The notes beneath the pieces are model-generated. The model had not been told where the DNA came from, searched no databases, and worked only from the letters and a program-made list of their open reading frames with translations. A DNA stretch of 64,000 bases from Campanula takesimana (Eukaryota; Streptophyta; Magnoliopsida; Asterales; Campanulaceae): contig JAOWBW010000445.1 in NCBI GenBank assembly GCA_026119855.1, positions 963,111 to 1,027,110 of the forward strand, written 5' to 3'. Below are positions 34,201-45,120 of this stretch, one piece after another (the first letter of the stretch is position 1; each line of letters begins with the position of its first letter). Position numbers and translations under genes: made by a program.

Positions 34201-37200
34201 AGATGTTGCAGCTAAAAAGATTAGAGTGTGATATAAAAAGGGAAACGCCAAAGCGATCCAGCTCAAGCAACATGGTGTCTTTCCATATGAAAGGTCAAGA
34301 GGTTCAGTCTCCACCAATGATAGATTTCACTCTATAAGTCTCACTCTTGTAATACATGAAGTCGTTGATTAATTCTCAAAAAAGATAAGAAGGAGCACAC
34401 AGATAGAATAACCACAAGTAAGAAAATGAGATAAGCTTATACTTACAATTTTTAGTGCTGAGACACATATTTAAAGTAATTGGTTCATGGGCAAGTCTTG
34501 AACGATTTCTTGGAAGCCTTGAACGATTTCTTGGAAGGAACTAGAAAGTTGTATAAGTTGGAGTTGAAGGTAAGATATACAAATGGTCAATTACTCAAGT
34601 GGTTTCATTCTTTTCTTGTTTGAATTAGAATTGAATTTGGGGACTTTTGTGGTATATAGTAGCCCTACATATAGTTTGTTTAGCCCCATTGTTATTTCCC
34701 ATTACATGGGTCTCTCCTAGTTCAAGCACGCTCAATGATTCATCCATGGCAGATGTATTGGCGTTCAAGATTGATATGTTGTTCATCCATAGTGCGTAGC
34801 TTAGAAGCAAAATGTATCTCATGTGTTAGATGGGATTATGTTATGGTGTTCATGTTCATGATAAAGTTATGGGGTGAAAGGTCACCATCGATTTTGTGAA
34901 AAACAGTTGAAGGTTTGTATTGTGAGTATTACAAGGATGCTGAATTGAAAAATGCACTAGGGGGATGATTTGTTTGAACAATTGAATGAGTTCATTTAAG
35001 CATTTTTGATGTCAAGATCCATAACAAAGACTAAGGTAGGACCTACGGCACGCTTGCCACATCATGGCTTGCATGTAAGCATGATATGCTTAAAGCTCAT
35101 CTAAGATCTGGGGACCCTCGGCCAAGTCCCCTTTGGGGAACTGTAAGGAGACACTTCCATCAGGAGTGATAACCACTGTGAACTGATGGTAAACTAAGAA
35201 TCTGAGCTATCAGTAGTGGGGACCTTATAAGTTAACCCAGGGGCCTGATTCAACATATCAATGGGAGCTTTATGGCAATGCCTCAACTGAGCTTTTAAGT
35301 GCAGAAAGCTTATATTACATTAAGCTTATATTACATTCTTAGCATTCCTCCTTACAAGTGGTGCACTTAAGGCATTAACGAGGAAGCATATTTTTTTTAT
35401 TGGAATTCATACACAACATTTATTGGCTAAAGGAAGGAGATAATTGTTTTATTCTTAGGGTCATTTGGTAGGAGTACGAGCCACTAGTTAGATAGCGCTC
35501 ACACTAATTATCTGACCCTTCAGTTTTTGCCTACTTACCCGTGTGTGCACAACGATACATGCCTATGTCTCCGCGTGTGCTCAAATTAAGTGAATGATCT
35601 TAATATTTTGCCTGGTTCGACACTCGGGTCGCACTTGTTTTGATCGCCAAAGACGAATCAAAGATAAAAGAGCTCCAACACATAAATAGTTATCACTACA
35701 TACTATAATCTCTTCTTACCTTATGCATCTAAGGAAAAAGCTTTAGGAAATGTGTGTTTTGAGAATAGGAATGTTTGTTTTAGTAACTCTTTGCCTCCAT
35801 GGAGGCATTGCTGTATGCCCTCTTTTGCTCTCTCTTTCATAAACTTGGCTTCGACCCTCATTTATCCCCGTTAATTGGTGACTGCGTTTATGCTTACCAA
35901 GTTACTAGGAAACCATGTAAATTCTCGTGTTTTCTTTCTTTAGTTCTTTCCTCACGTTGCTCGCTTTTTTCCTACTTATCATGAAACAAGTATATGATGT
36001 GTTACAACATAGATCCCATTGTACTTGCAACTTGGCTTTTACGGAGTTTCTTCTCGCACAACAACATGGCAACATATTACATTGTCCTAGTCTCGCTCAA
36101 CTTATGTTTAGCTTAAGGAGTGCATAATTTAGTTCTGTACATCTTGCGAATTGTCATTCTATAGCTTCTATTTTCATTTATGAGTCAGTGGATTTCTGTT
36201 TTTGCGGATTATTTATTCCTTCTTTACCATTAGTAACTATATTCTTAACTTCTAGTAAAAGCTGATAGTTGTTTTTGTTCATCTTCAGAGGTGTCTTCCG
36301 CGGGATAGTTTGGATGAGCATTTCGTCATACACATGGTAATTTCCTTAAAGCCCAAATTTGAAATATGATCGCAAATATGGATACTGATTTTGTTATTTC
36401 CACATATATATATAGGAAGGTGCTCAAATGAGAATCAAAATAAAATGAGAACCGTGAGAACCAAGCATAACCACTAGATTAGACACAAAATCAAGGGTCC
36501 AGATTATAGATACAATTGATACACTTGGATACAGTAGCTAATTTTCAAAATACACTTGGATACAGTAGTTATTTAGCTACTGTTTCCAAGTGTATCTAAG
36601 TGTATCTACTGTATCTATAATCTGGACCCTTGATTTTGTATCTAATCCAATAGTTATGCTTGGTTCTCACGGTTCTCATTTTAAATGGCTCTCATTGGAG
36701 CAAGACCATATATATATATATTTGCTTTCTTGATGGACATTTTTCATGTTTTAAGCTGTTATCGACATGTAAAATCCTTAAGCTGTGTTATAGGTAACTT
36801 TTCTTCATTATTGCTCATTTTTTCATGCGCTCATGCCACTATCACATGCTCCCTTCATCCCAAAAAGAGAGCTACACTCTGACATTGATGCAGGACATAT
36901 ACAAGGAAATAAGAAAAATATACATGAGTTATTACTGGGTTACTTTGTCTTATTGTTTAGGATGAATTGATTTTATTTATGCAATAGGAAAAATTGGAGT
37001 TAAGTCTCCTCCATCTCACTTGAAGAGGTGTGGTTTGATTAAAAAGGACGACCCAGAAAGGAAATTCACTCTTCTAACGTGACAGTCCAAAAAGGAATCA
37101 CACCTCTTCATGTGGTCTGAGGGAGTATTATTTATGGTATCCTAGTCTAACTAGGACTAGTATTAGTGAGGATCCTGGATTTCAGCTGTGTCTAAAAGGC

Positions 37201-38381
37201 ACCAAAGAACAGTGTACAGGCCACATTTCCAAAACAAGGAAGCATCCCAACCGTGTAAAACCTCGAACATGCATCTGATGAAAAGAGGCTAGTGACTCGG
37301 CATGTACACGGGCCTTACCAACCACCTCAAACAAATGGTTCACTAAATACCAAGCACTACTACACTTGTGGATCAAATGAGCACATTTTTGCAGGACAAT
37401 TGCATACCATACACAATTTAAATATCTTCTTGGTAGGCCTAGCTTTGACACCAAGTATTTAGTTCCATTGGCGTTCCAGATATATGTTATTGGGGAAAAG
37501 GAGACGGGTTGGAGATTGACTCAAGTGAGATAGAAAGAGTGACAAGTACACTTTTGATAACTCCAAATTCTATAACAGAGAGCCTTGACATGGAAGTAGA
37601 AGCACATGGGAAAGAACATGAATACGAACCATGACCTCATTAACCTCTTTTCTACTAGGGTGATGAAAGAAATGAAAATACCAAGAAAGACCCCCTAACT
37701 CACTCTCATTATGTAGGTCTGAATAAGAAGCCATGTGAATTATTAGTAGTTGAAAAAAGTGTCAGACACCAAACTTTAGAGGGATATTTCGTCTTCCCGA
37801 GACGATCTGATACTTATCTTCAAGTTCTTTTTGATGGAAAAAGAATATTGTACTAATCTAAATGGCTTAAAAGAGAGAGATTGGATTGCTGGTTTAGTTT
37901 AAAGTAGTTTCTTGTGTGCTCGAGAAAAAAAAAGAAAGAAGTAATTTCTTGTTTTGTTTTCTTTCTTTCTTTTTCTTATTGATGGATCCCTTGTCCATCT
38001 TTTGTAAATTGATCTTCTTCTAATACATTCTTCTTTTCTTATCAAAAAGTAAAAGAGAAAAGATATCTATTGTTGGCTTTATTATGATGAATGGTCATTC
38101 TTGGTTTGTTTTCATTTATTTTTCTTTTTCTGCTACTTGACTGATACCTTATTACCAATCACCTTTTATTCGAGATAAGAAAAGAATTCAATACCTTATT
38201 ACCTAATCTATTATGAACCACTATTCTAATGTCCTCTGGTGCTTTATCTACATGTTTAAGAATATGTAACTGATCCTATACTTAATACAGGAAGGTGTAA
38301 ATATTCTGGCTGTTAATTATGGTTCTCCTGGAGCATGCCAGTATCCTCGGCAACTGAAGCAGGTAAATGCGCACCAACTAC

Positions 38382-38417
<36 letters not shown>

Positions 38418-39226
38418 TCTTCCTAATATTTTCTCCACTTCTATTGAGAGAGGCAATTTTCAGGTGATGTTGTACATCTTCTGGAAAATTGAAAGATTGT
38501 ACACTGTTCTCATTTAATCTTACGGAGTATCATTATAGCCGATAAAGAGTTTTAGATATTAGTTTCAAGTAGTGGGATATCAAGCATTGTTGTTATGCGA
38601 TAAATCCATTTTAGGGATGCCTCACTAGTGACTCCATGTGGGGAACGTTGGCTTTCATTGAACTGAGTAAAGCTTATATGTTTCAGGGCTGACCCCTTGT
38701 TCTTTGGTTATTACTTTCAAGTTACTACCAAAAACAGATTATCCTAATGACCTTTTGTGATACCGCTTTGTTTCTAAAACTCTCTGGTCTTCTAGTGGAA
38801 TGGATACAAACAAATTTTCTTAGCCATGTTAAAACTGAAGCAAAATGAAAGGCTGTAAGTTGTTTTGTTATTTCGCGTTCATGGTAGCCTGATAGAACTC
38901 CTCACAAGATGAGAATACGTTTACTCCGGTTTTACCAATTTGGTACTCCAAGCTTTTTTGCCATCTCTATATGAGCTGTGTCAGTTTTAGGTTTGTCTCA
39001 ACCGGATCCAAATACCTGAATTTAGGGTTTCATCAAGTTGCAGTAGGCTAATTTGATATGAATCGGCCCATGGGCAGGTTTCACCTGGTACTCCATTTCT
39101 TTATAATGTTTGGGTATTACTCCATATGTCCCAAAATGATCTTCCCATTTGACTATTCAAACTTTTTAACAATATGAGCACCTGCTTTACTAGCCATGTT
39201 TTGTTTATGCACTTTCAAGACCAAAT

Positions 39227-39260
<34 letters not shown>

Positions 39261-42200
39261 TTGGTGAGGAGGGCTATGGGTTTGACATGTGTACATGACT
39301 TAGTGAAAGCTTGAATTTGGAGAAGCCACATCAACATCATCCTAAAATGAAATGACTTTTGATATTCTCATTCTTAGCTAATACTATTAGTTAATCATAT
39401 TAGTAATTATATAAGTTAACTATTACTATTAATAGTATAAGTTAACAATTACTATTAATAGTATAAGTTAACCATTACTATTAATAGTATTAGTTAACAA
39501 TAATAGTTACTATACAAGTTAAATATTACTATTAATAGTATTAGTTAATTACAATAGTTACTATACAAGTTAAATATTACTATTAATAGTATTAGTTAAC
39601 TACAATAGTTACTATATTAGTTAACTATTACTATTAATAGTATTATTTAACTATAATAGTTACTATATAAGTTAATTATTACTATTAATATTATTAGTTA
39701 ACTATAATAGTTACTTTATAAATTAGTTTTTATTATTAATAATATTAGTTAACTATAATAGGCTATATACATTAACTATTACTATTATTAGTATTAGTTA
39801 ATTGTAATAGTTATTATATAAGTTAAATTATTAATTTTTAATATTAAGTAATCATAACAGCTACTATATCAATTAACTATTACTATTAATGGTATTAGTT
39901 TATTATAATAATAATTTTTATTATTATATGGATTAATCATTGCTATTAATATATACTCCCTCCTTCCCATCTTAAACTTCAAAAAAAAAAGTGGGCACAA
40001 GAATTAAGATGAGAATATTTATATTATAAAATATTGATACTGGGGTAGAGTGTTGTGAGTATAGAAAGTGGGTAGGAGAGAGAAAGTGGGGTAGGGAATA
40101 GTTAGTGGATAGGTGTTGTGTGTATGACATGTAGGTCCCACTAAATAAAAAAGTATAAATAACTTTCCTTTTTTGGATTTTGAAGTTTAAAATGGGACAC
40201 CCAAAAGGGAAATTTTTGAAGTTTAAAATGGGATGGAGGGAGTATTAACTATTACTATCAATAATCAATAATATTAGTTAAATATAATAGTTGTTATAAT
40301 AATCATAATCATATAGATTAATTATTATTATTATTAATGATATCATTAAAATGATAATTACTGTATTAGTTAACTATAGTTAAAATATATTTTTTAATAC
40401 ATAGTATTGGTTTCCCGTGCAGAGCACGGGTTACCTGCTAGTTGTAGAAATGTTAATAACTTTTTGGAACAATGAGAAAAACAAACGCGAATATCATTTT
40501 GGGAGGGAGTATTAAAACTTGGTAAACGTATGAACTCATGATAGTTTACTCGTCTTAGAATCCACGTGGAAAGTATATTTGGCTCGAAGTTTGAGTTATT
40601 ATCAAATCGATAATCAATTTGAGTAAGTCGGTCTGAAATTCGGCTTGAACTAGTTCTTGGTATGTTTTACACGACTAGAGGTCCGTTTCTTGAAAGTATC
40701 GTTACTTCCTAGGTAGCACGTTAGAGTCTTGTCACTTTGATGTTGTCACTGACCTATATACCTTACGAAAGTCTCTGGTCTTGTAACAGCCTTGAACACT
40801 CTGGTTTAACCTTGGGGATTTTTGTGCATTTAATGATGTCAATTAAAACGCTAAACACAATTTTGACGCACAAAAACACTTGTACACAATTCACTATAGT
40901 TGACATCAATTATCCATGTACCTCGATTTAACCTAGATCACTTTGTAGAATGCAGGATAGAGCGTCATATGTCTCATAGTTTGGAAAGTATGAAACGGGT
41001 CCCTTCTTCAAACAAAAGGACAATTGTTTTCTGTATATATCCCTTGATATTTTTATGACGTGTCAGATAGACATGATATTTTTGTAAAGAAAGAAAAACG
41101 TAAAGATTGATGATGCGATAATATGTTAAAAATTCTACTCCTGTTTTGGGGTAAATCGTAAACCTAAAAGAAAGTGATTCACGTTGTGACGTGAAGAGCG
41201 TATACCAAGCTTTGCCTTCGTAATACAAATGTTAGACTGATTTCCTGAAATAAGTAAATTGCCTTGGAAAGTTCTTGTAAAATCGTGAAGTTCAACTTTG
41301 TCTAAACATGCATTATTGATATACACTCCCTCCGCCCCATTATTATCTCGCATCCTGTCTTTTTTGGCAACTTGTTTGAACTTTGAAAATCTTAAAATTG
41401 CTATTGATAGTATTTTTAGTGGAGCATTAATAACAATATCTATAACTTCATGAAGATCATTAGATTTTCATCAAGTTGGTTAAATTGCAATCAACTTGAG
41501 CAAAAGAATCAAGGTGAGATGTTTATTATGGGACGGAAGAGTAAGGTGGTTCAGAACACACGTGCGTCATATAAAATAAACACAGACTTCAGTGGTGCTA
41601 AATGGCAATTCAGTAGGGTGTTACTGTTTTCTTGTAGCTCTATACAGAAGTCTTTCCAATCCTTTATATGATCGGGTTACTCAAGCGGTCTTATCCTCCT
41701 CTCATTAGGCGATCCATAGGTTTCTCGCTCCTTGTTCTTTTTAGACACTGTTGAAGCTAATTGTAGTATTTCGTCAGTATTATTATAACACTATGTATGG
41801 TTTTGAAGACACAAAATCCATGCATTATTAGTCATTTATTTGAATGACTTTACATTGATGTGTTTGTTGTTGGTATTGCAGCCTCGGAAGTGGTCCTTTA
41901 ACTCCCATACAGTCTTAAAGAACAGTGAGCAGGCTCCAAGGTTACTTTCTCACGCCTTGTGCTTTCTTTCTTTCTTTCTTTTCTCTTCTTCCCAAATTGT
42001 CATAATGATATAAGTAGGAACGTTTATGTTTTCTAGTGACTAATTCCAAGTATCTCTATACGCCTGTTTTATAAAAGCAAATATGGGTATGGCCTGTTAG
42101 GTGAACAGGGTATAGGATTCCTTTTTAACTGTTTGAAGTCCCATATCTTTGTTAATGCCGTAAGTAATCCGATACAGGACTCCAACATTCTCGGAAGATA

Positions 42201-42546
42201 TCCCTGGTGCTGCAATAGAGGAGGAAGGTGTACAGCCATTGGCTGAAAGGTCCATTTGGGCTAAATATGTGAGTTGTAAAAAACTTGCACCTTCTAATGT
42301 TCTCTCCCACGCTCTCTCTCTCTCTTTTTAATTTTAATGAGATAAACATACTTAAGTTTCTCACATGACTTTTTCTTGTTTCAGTGGATGTACATGATTC
42401 CACTTGGACTTGTGGTCATGAATGTTGTGACACAAGCAATGAACTTGCCTGAAGAACAGGCAAGCGGCCAAGCAGCCCCTCAAGCACAGCAGCAACCTAT
42501 AGCTGGAAACCCTCGTGGCCAAGGCCCGGCTGTACGAAGAAGATGA
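31220..42546 (+). CDS. EMC10: ER membrane protein complex subunit 10 homologue, eight exons, ~316 aa
   Basis: EMC10 is part of the complex that inserts tail-anchored and multipass proteins into the ER membrane. Exons: 31220-31579, 33410-33472, 33584-33679, 36289-36336, 38291-38362, 41882-41940, 42178-42268, 42385-42546. All introns are GT-AG and frame is kept throughout, giving about 316 residues. Met1 is followed by a signal peptide (LFLCTILCFSLLITFCSA), a Gln/Pro-rich linker, then the lumenal domain with DDDFYKIRLPSNV, VNYGSPGACQYPRQL and WSFNSHTVLK. The single membrane helix is in the last exon: WAKYWMYMIPLGLVVMNVV, the hallmark EMC10 FAKYWMYIIP-like end, then a Gln-rich tail ending RRR. 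A second in-frame ATG at 31238 is possible. Introns 1, 3, 4 and 5 are 1.8-3.5 kb and filled with mobile elements. No break is seen, so it is probably functional. Confidence 0.9.
31580..33409 (+). other. EMC10 intron 1
   Basis: It opens GTGGGTTAC and closes TGTTACAG. Inside are a 52-bp tandem repeat (32449-32600) and a 22-bp duplication (TTCGAACTAGGAACCCGTCG, 32716-32760). These sit in a GC-richer block (about 31940-32860) that looks like an inserted element. The block contains AGAGAGAGAG and TTTATATACTC; its borders were not found. Confidence 0.6.
32449..32600. repeat. 52-bp tandem repeat, three copies
   Basis: CCGGTCTCCCTTTGGCGACT recurs at 32455, 32507 and 32559. Copies differ at two or three positions. 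Open frames on both strands across it are repeat artefacts. Confidence 0.88.
33680..36288 (+). other. EMC10 intron 3
   Basis: 2.6 kb from GTAAGTTC to ATCTTCAG. It holds a possible SINE head (34235-34385), a 22-bp direct duplication (CTTGAACGATTTCTTGGAAG, about 34498-34540), and otherwise AT-rich non-coding DNA. Open frames of 60-80 codons inside have no support. Confidence 0.6.
34235..34385 (+). mobile_element. Possible SINE
   Basis: GATCCAGCTCAAGCAACATGG could be a degenerate A box and GGTCAAGAGGTTCAGTCTCC a B box. The unit ends in a short A-rich tail (TCTCAAAAAAG). Weak but consistent with a tRNA-derived SINE. Confidence 0.35.
36415..36717. mobile_element. Fold-back MITE in EMC10 intron 4
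   Basis: The left arm (GGAAGGTGCTCAAATGAGAA, AATGAGAACCGTGAGAACC, AAGGGTCCAGATTATAGATA) is mirrored by the right arm (TATCTATAATCTGGACCCTT, GGTTCTCACGGTTCTCATT). The axis is near 36575. Nearly the entire 300 bp can form a hairpin. Both sides are TA runs, so the target was TA-rich. Confidence 0.82.
37130..37760 (-). pseudogene. Possible LINE ORF2 3' fragment in EMC10 intron 4
   Basis: The minus-strand frame 37454-37182 gives 90 residues including QKCAHLIHKCSSAWYLVNHL and FEVVGKARVHAESLASFHQM. The spacing of C..HL...CS.AWYLWNHLF resembles the zinc-binding segment after the RT of plant LINEs (C-x2-C...HLF.HC..A..VW). It is a decayed piece with no RT motif left. It could also be a fragment of a host gene copied into the intron; I cannot decide without a search. 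Confidence 0.35.
39395..39950. repeat. 26/52-bp AT-rich tandem array inside the Helitron
   Basis: TACTATTAATAGTATAAGTT recurs at 39424, 39450 and 39476 (26-bp spacing). Thereafter it occurs in ~52-bp dimers with TACAATAGTTACTATACAAG. Arrays of this kind are common in Helitrons. Confidence 0.8.
39956..40242. mobile_element. Stowaway-type MITE nested in the Helitron
   Basis: The ends are CTCCCTCCTTCCCATCTTAA and the inverted TTAAAATGGGATGGAGGGAG, flanked by TA on both sides. Confidence 0.85.
41326..41541. mobile_element. Stowaway-type MITE in EMC10 intron 5
   Basis: The left end CTCCCTCCGCCCCATTATTA pairs with the right end ATTATGGGACGGAAGAG. The right terminus is slightly decayed. Confidence 0.65.
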
Positions 42547-43017
42547 TGGTAACTTACCTTTCCATTCAAAATTCTTATTCTCATCCTTGGTGATTGGTAG
42601 TATGTATATGGCCGTGTTCTTCCCCCACCCCCCCTCCCTGCCCCCATACTAAAATAAATTAATAAATAGCGTTTTTAGTAGTTTGATAAATGATTATTTG
42701 TGGAATTCGCAAAAAGAAGGTGGGGGGTCTTGGATCCAGGTAGGGGCGAACACAAGAGTATTGACAAGGGTGCATGTACACCCAGTTACTTTCCAACATT
42801 TAATGATTGCTTTACATCTAATGTATACTCCCATAATAAACTATGGCGAAATATACAGCACAGGATTTAAGGACATAGGAGTATAGTATAACATTAATAG
42901 CGGAGTAGGGGTTGTGAGTATGAAAAATGCGGTATGAATTCTAAGTGGGGTAGGAATTGTGAGAGGGATTGTTGTTGTCAGTATGACTAGTGGGCCCCAT
43001 TGAATAATTAAGTAATA
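42547..43017 (+). other. EMC10 3' flank / possible 3'-UTR intron start
   Basis: The stop codon is followed within three bases by TGG|GTAACTTACC-like sequence (TGATGGTAACTT), a strong splice donor. A C-rich run (CCCCCACCCCCCCTCC) is at about 42625. No gene is seen. Confidence 0.4.
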
Positions 43018-43268
43018 CTCCCTCTGTCCCAGAATGATAGTCCCCCTATTTTCATGGGTTTTACGAAGGAACTTTGAGTAATAATTAAGTCTACTTTTAA
43101 TTATTCTAATGAAATTTTTGAAATTGTTCTTGATACACCATTATAAATACTATTAATATCAAATTTTAGATTCACATTAACATAATTACAAGTAGCATTT
43201 ATAATTGCTTAAAGTTCCCTCGTAGTAACAACGAAAAAAGGTGGACTATCTTTCTGGGACGGAGGGAG
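43018..43268. mobile_element. Stowaway-type MITE
   Basis: The ends are CTCCCTCTGTCCCAGAATGA and the inverted ATCTTTCTGGGACGGAGGGAG, TA-flanked. A second, left-truncated relative follows (about 43340-43556, ending TTTTGGGACGGGGGGAGTA), sharing the TACGAAGGAACTTTGAG block. Confidence 0.8.
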
Positions 43269-43600
43269 TATAAGTTGGACATTTTGGGAAGTGTAGTTTT
43301 TTTATGGGGCCACTAAAAAAGGAAAGAACTGTAGTTAGCTAGTTACTACGAAGGAACTTTGAGCAAGGATTTTAGGTTGACTCAATTATACTAATGAACA
43401 TCCAAATTTTTTTATTGATACACCATCAACAATACTATCAATAACAAAAGTTTGAAATTTTCATTAGAACAGTTAAATCAACTTAAAATCATTGCTCAAA
43501 GTTCTTTCGTAGTAACGTCAAAAAAAGTGTGAAGATCATTTTGGGACGGGGGGAGTATTATATTATGTCAAGTGCACCCATTAAAAAACATGAAGTGTTA

Positions 43601-43896
43601 CTCCCTCCGCCCTAAAGCGAGAGTCCGACTTTCTTTTTTAATTCGTCTCAGAGTATGAGTCTCATTCCCAAAATGGCAAAAGATGAATAGTTGGTTCGGA
43701 CAACTTTGTCCTTCTAATGCTTGTATAATTACAAAAAAGATCATTACTTTACTAACCTATTTTTACCCTCTTGAACTATGAATATAATGTTTGGACAATT
43801 ATATCCCCAACCCACTTAAAATATTTACCCATTTCTTATTGTTTTCTTAATAAGCATGCAAAACAAAGGTAGGACTCTTACTCCGTGATGGAGGTA
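43601..43896. mobile_element. Stowaway-like MITE
   Basis: It starts CTCCCTCCGCCCTAAAGCGA and ends with a decayed ACTCCGTGATGGAGG terminus. The interior is AT-rich. Confidence 0.55.
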
Positions 43897-43970
43897 GTAG
43901 TAGTTTAGTGGTTAGTATCCTTGCTTTTCAAGAAATAAGACCAGGTTCAAACTTTGTTAAACGAGTAAGT
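43893..43970 (+). mobile_element. SINE head (tRNA-derived)
   Basis: TAGTTTAGTGGTTAGTATCC is an A-box-like sequence and GACCAGGTTCAAACTTTG a B-box-like one. Spacing fits a tRNA. It is followed at once by the palindromic element at 43972. Confidence 0.45.
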
Positions 43971-43971
43971 C

Positions 43972-44690
43972 TCTTGTAAAACGCGTTTTACACTAGGCTT
44001 AATGTAAAACGTGTTTTATTAATAACGGCAAGTAGGGTTTAAGAGACGCGGTGGCATAAGTGTAAATATTTGAAACTTATGAAATCTCAGGAGGCATATT
44101 TTAAAACTGCAGGAGGCATATTATGAAACTGAAGGAGGCATATTTTTGAACTCCACATCAGGCACTTTGTAAAACTATAACAGGCATTTTTTTCAAAGAG
44201 GCACTTCTAAATTTTAAGGCAATCATGTTTTTTAACTGGAGGAGGCATATTTTCATACTGCAGGAGGCACATTTTTAAACTAGAGCATGCATTTGTTTTC
44301 TTTAAAAAAGACAATGTTAAAAGTTCAAAAAAATCTCAGGAGGCATGTTTTGAAACTGGAGGAGGCATGTTTTAAAACTGCAGGAGGCACATTTTTTAAT
44401 TAGAGCAGGCACTTATTTTTTCTCAAAAAAGACACTGTTAAAAGTTCAAAAAAAGTGCCTCCTCTAGAGTTAAAACATGCCTGCTCTAAAAAAGTGCCTC
44501 CTCTAGAGTTAAAATATGCCTGCTGTGAAGTATTGAAAAATGCCTCCTCTTGTTTTAAAATGTGCCTGCTGAGATTTCCATGAGTTCCACTTATTTACAA
44601 AATTGCCACCGCGTCTTTTAATCCCTCTTAAGCCGTTATTTGAAAAACACGTTTTATACCTAGTTAGTGTAAAACACGTTTTTTACAAGA
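43972..44690. mobile_element. Palindromic TIR element with GGAGGCA repeats
   Basis: The arms begin TCTTGTAAAACGCGTTTTAC and, inverted on the right, TCTTGTAAAAAACGTGTTTT, and share TAACGGC and AGACGCGGTGGCA blocks (about 95 bp). Inside, the left half carries about ten GGAGGCA(T/C)-type units ~25 bp apart, and the right half their complement (TGCCTCCT). The whole 719 bp can therefore fold. No coding sequence and no clear target duplication are seen. Confidence 0.75.
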
Positions 44691-44867
44691 TTTTGTGTTA
44701 AACACTTTTTTATGTAAATTTTCATTTCAAAGTACTGTACTGCAATTTTAATTTGTGCACACATTTACATTTTTTTCATTGGGTCGCGTGTGCGTCCTTC
44801 AGTGGACCTAGGTCATGCATGAATATTGGTGTTCCAACTATACTTGATTGCAATTTGTTGATGATAG

Positions 44868-45120
44868 GATGTTGCAATTGGATTTAGGTTCAAAAGCTAG
44901 CATCGGAGGTAGTATCTTGAAATGGATCATGCGGAGTTGTTCATGGTCACGAGCATGCCAGCTTCTGCTGTTTATGAAGATGGCTTTTGTTTTGTTAGTG
45001 AGCTCACAAGTTATTTCCAACATTTGATGTCTTCTCATAGGAAACTCCATCTGAATGGTTCAATCCCCCAAAAGGGGATTATTTTATCTTTAGTTTATTT
45101 TCAATTTTTTGTATAATGGA
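44868..45120 (+). other. Possible EMC10 3'-UTR exon
   Basis: An acceptor-like GATGATAG|GATG at 44867/44868 begins a higher-GC, mixed-composition stretch. It lacks repeats and ends with TTTTGTATAATGG. Its character differs from the MITE-rich DNA around it. If the donor just after the EMC10 stop is used, this would be the terminal untranslated exon. The small frames here are not supported as genes. Confidence 0.3.

Larger units (their letters stand above)
39226..40441 (+). mobile_element. Non-autonomous Helitron in EMC10 intron 5
   Basis: The 3' end has the stem CCCGTGC-AGA-GCACGGG (40414-40430), seven bases, then CTAG (40438-40441) followed by T. The probable 5' end is TCTTATATATATA at 39226, preceded by A, giving insertion between A and T as Helitrons do. 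No Rep/helicase is coded. The body is a 26-bp-unit array (39395-39950) and a Stowaway. Confidence 0.7.
38363..41881 (+). other. EMC10 intron 5 (3.5 kb)
   Basis: It starts GTAAATGC and ends TATTGCAG. It contains a T run (38386-38414), a Helitron (39226-40441) with a nested Stowaway, and a second Stowaway (41326-41541). The remaining parts are plain AT-rich intron. Confidence 0.75.
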
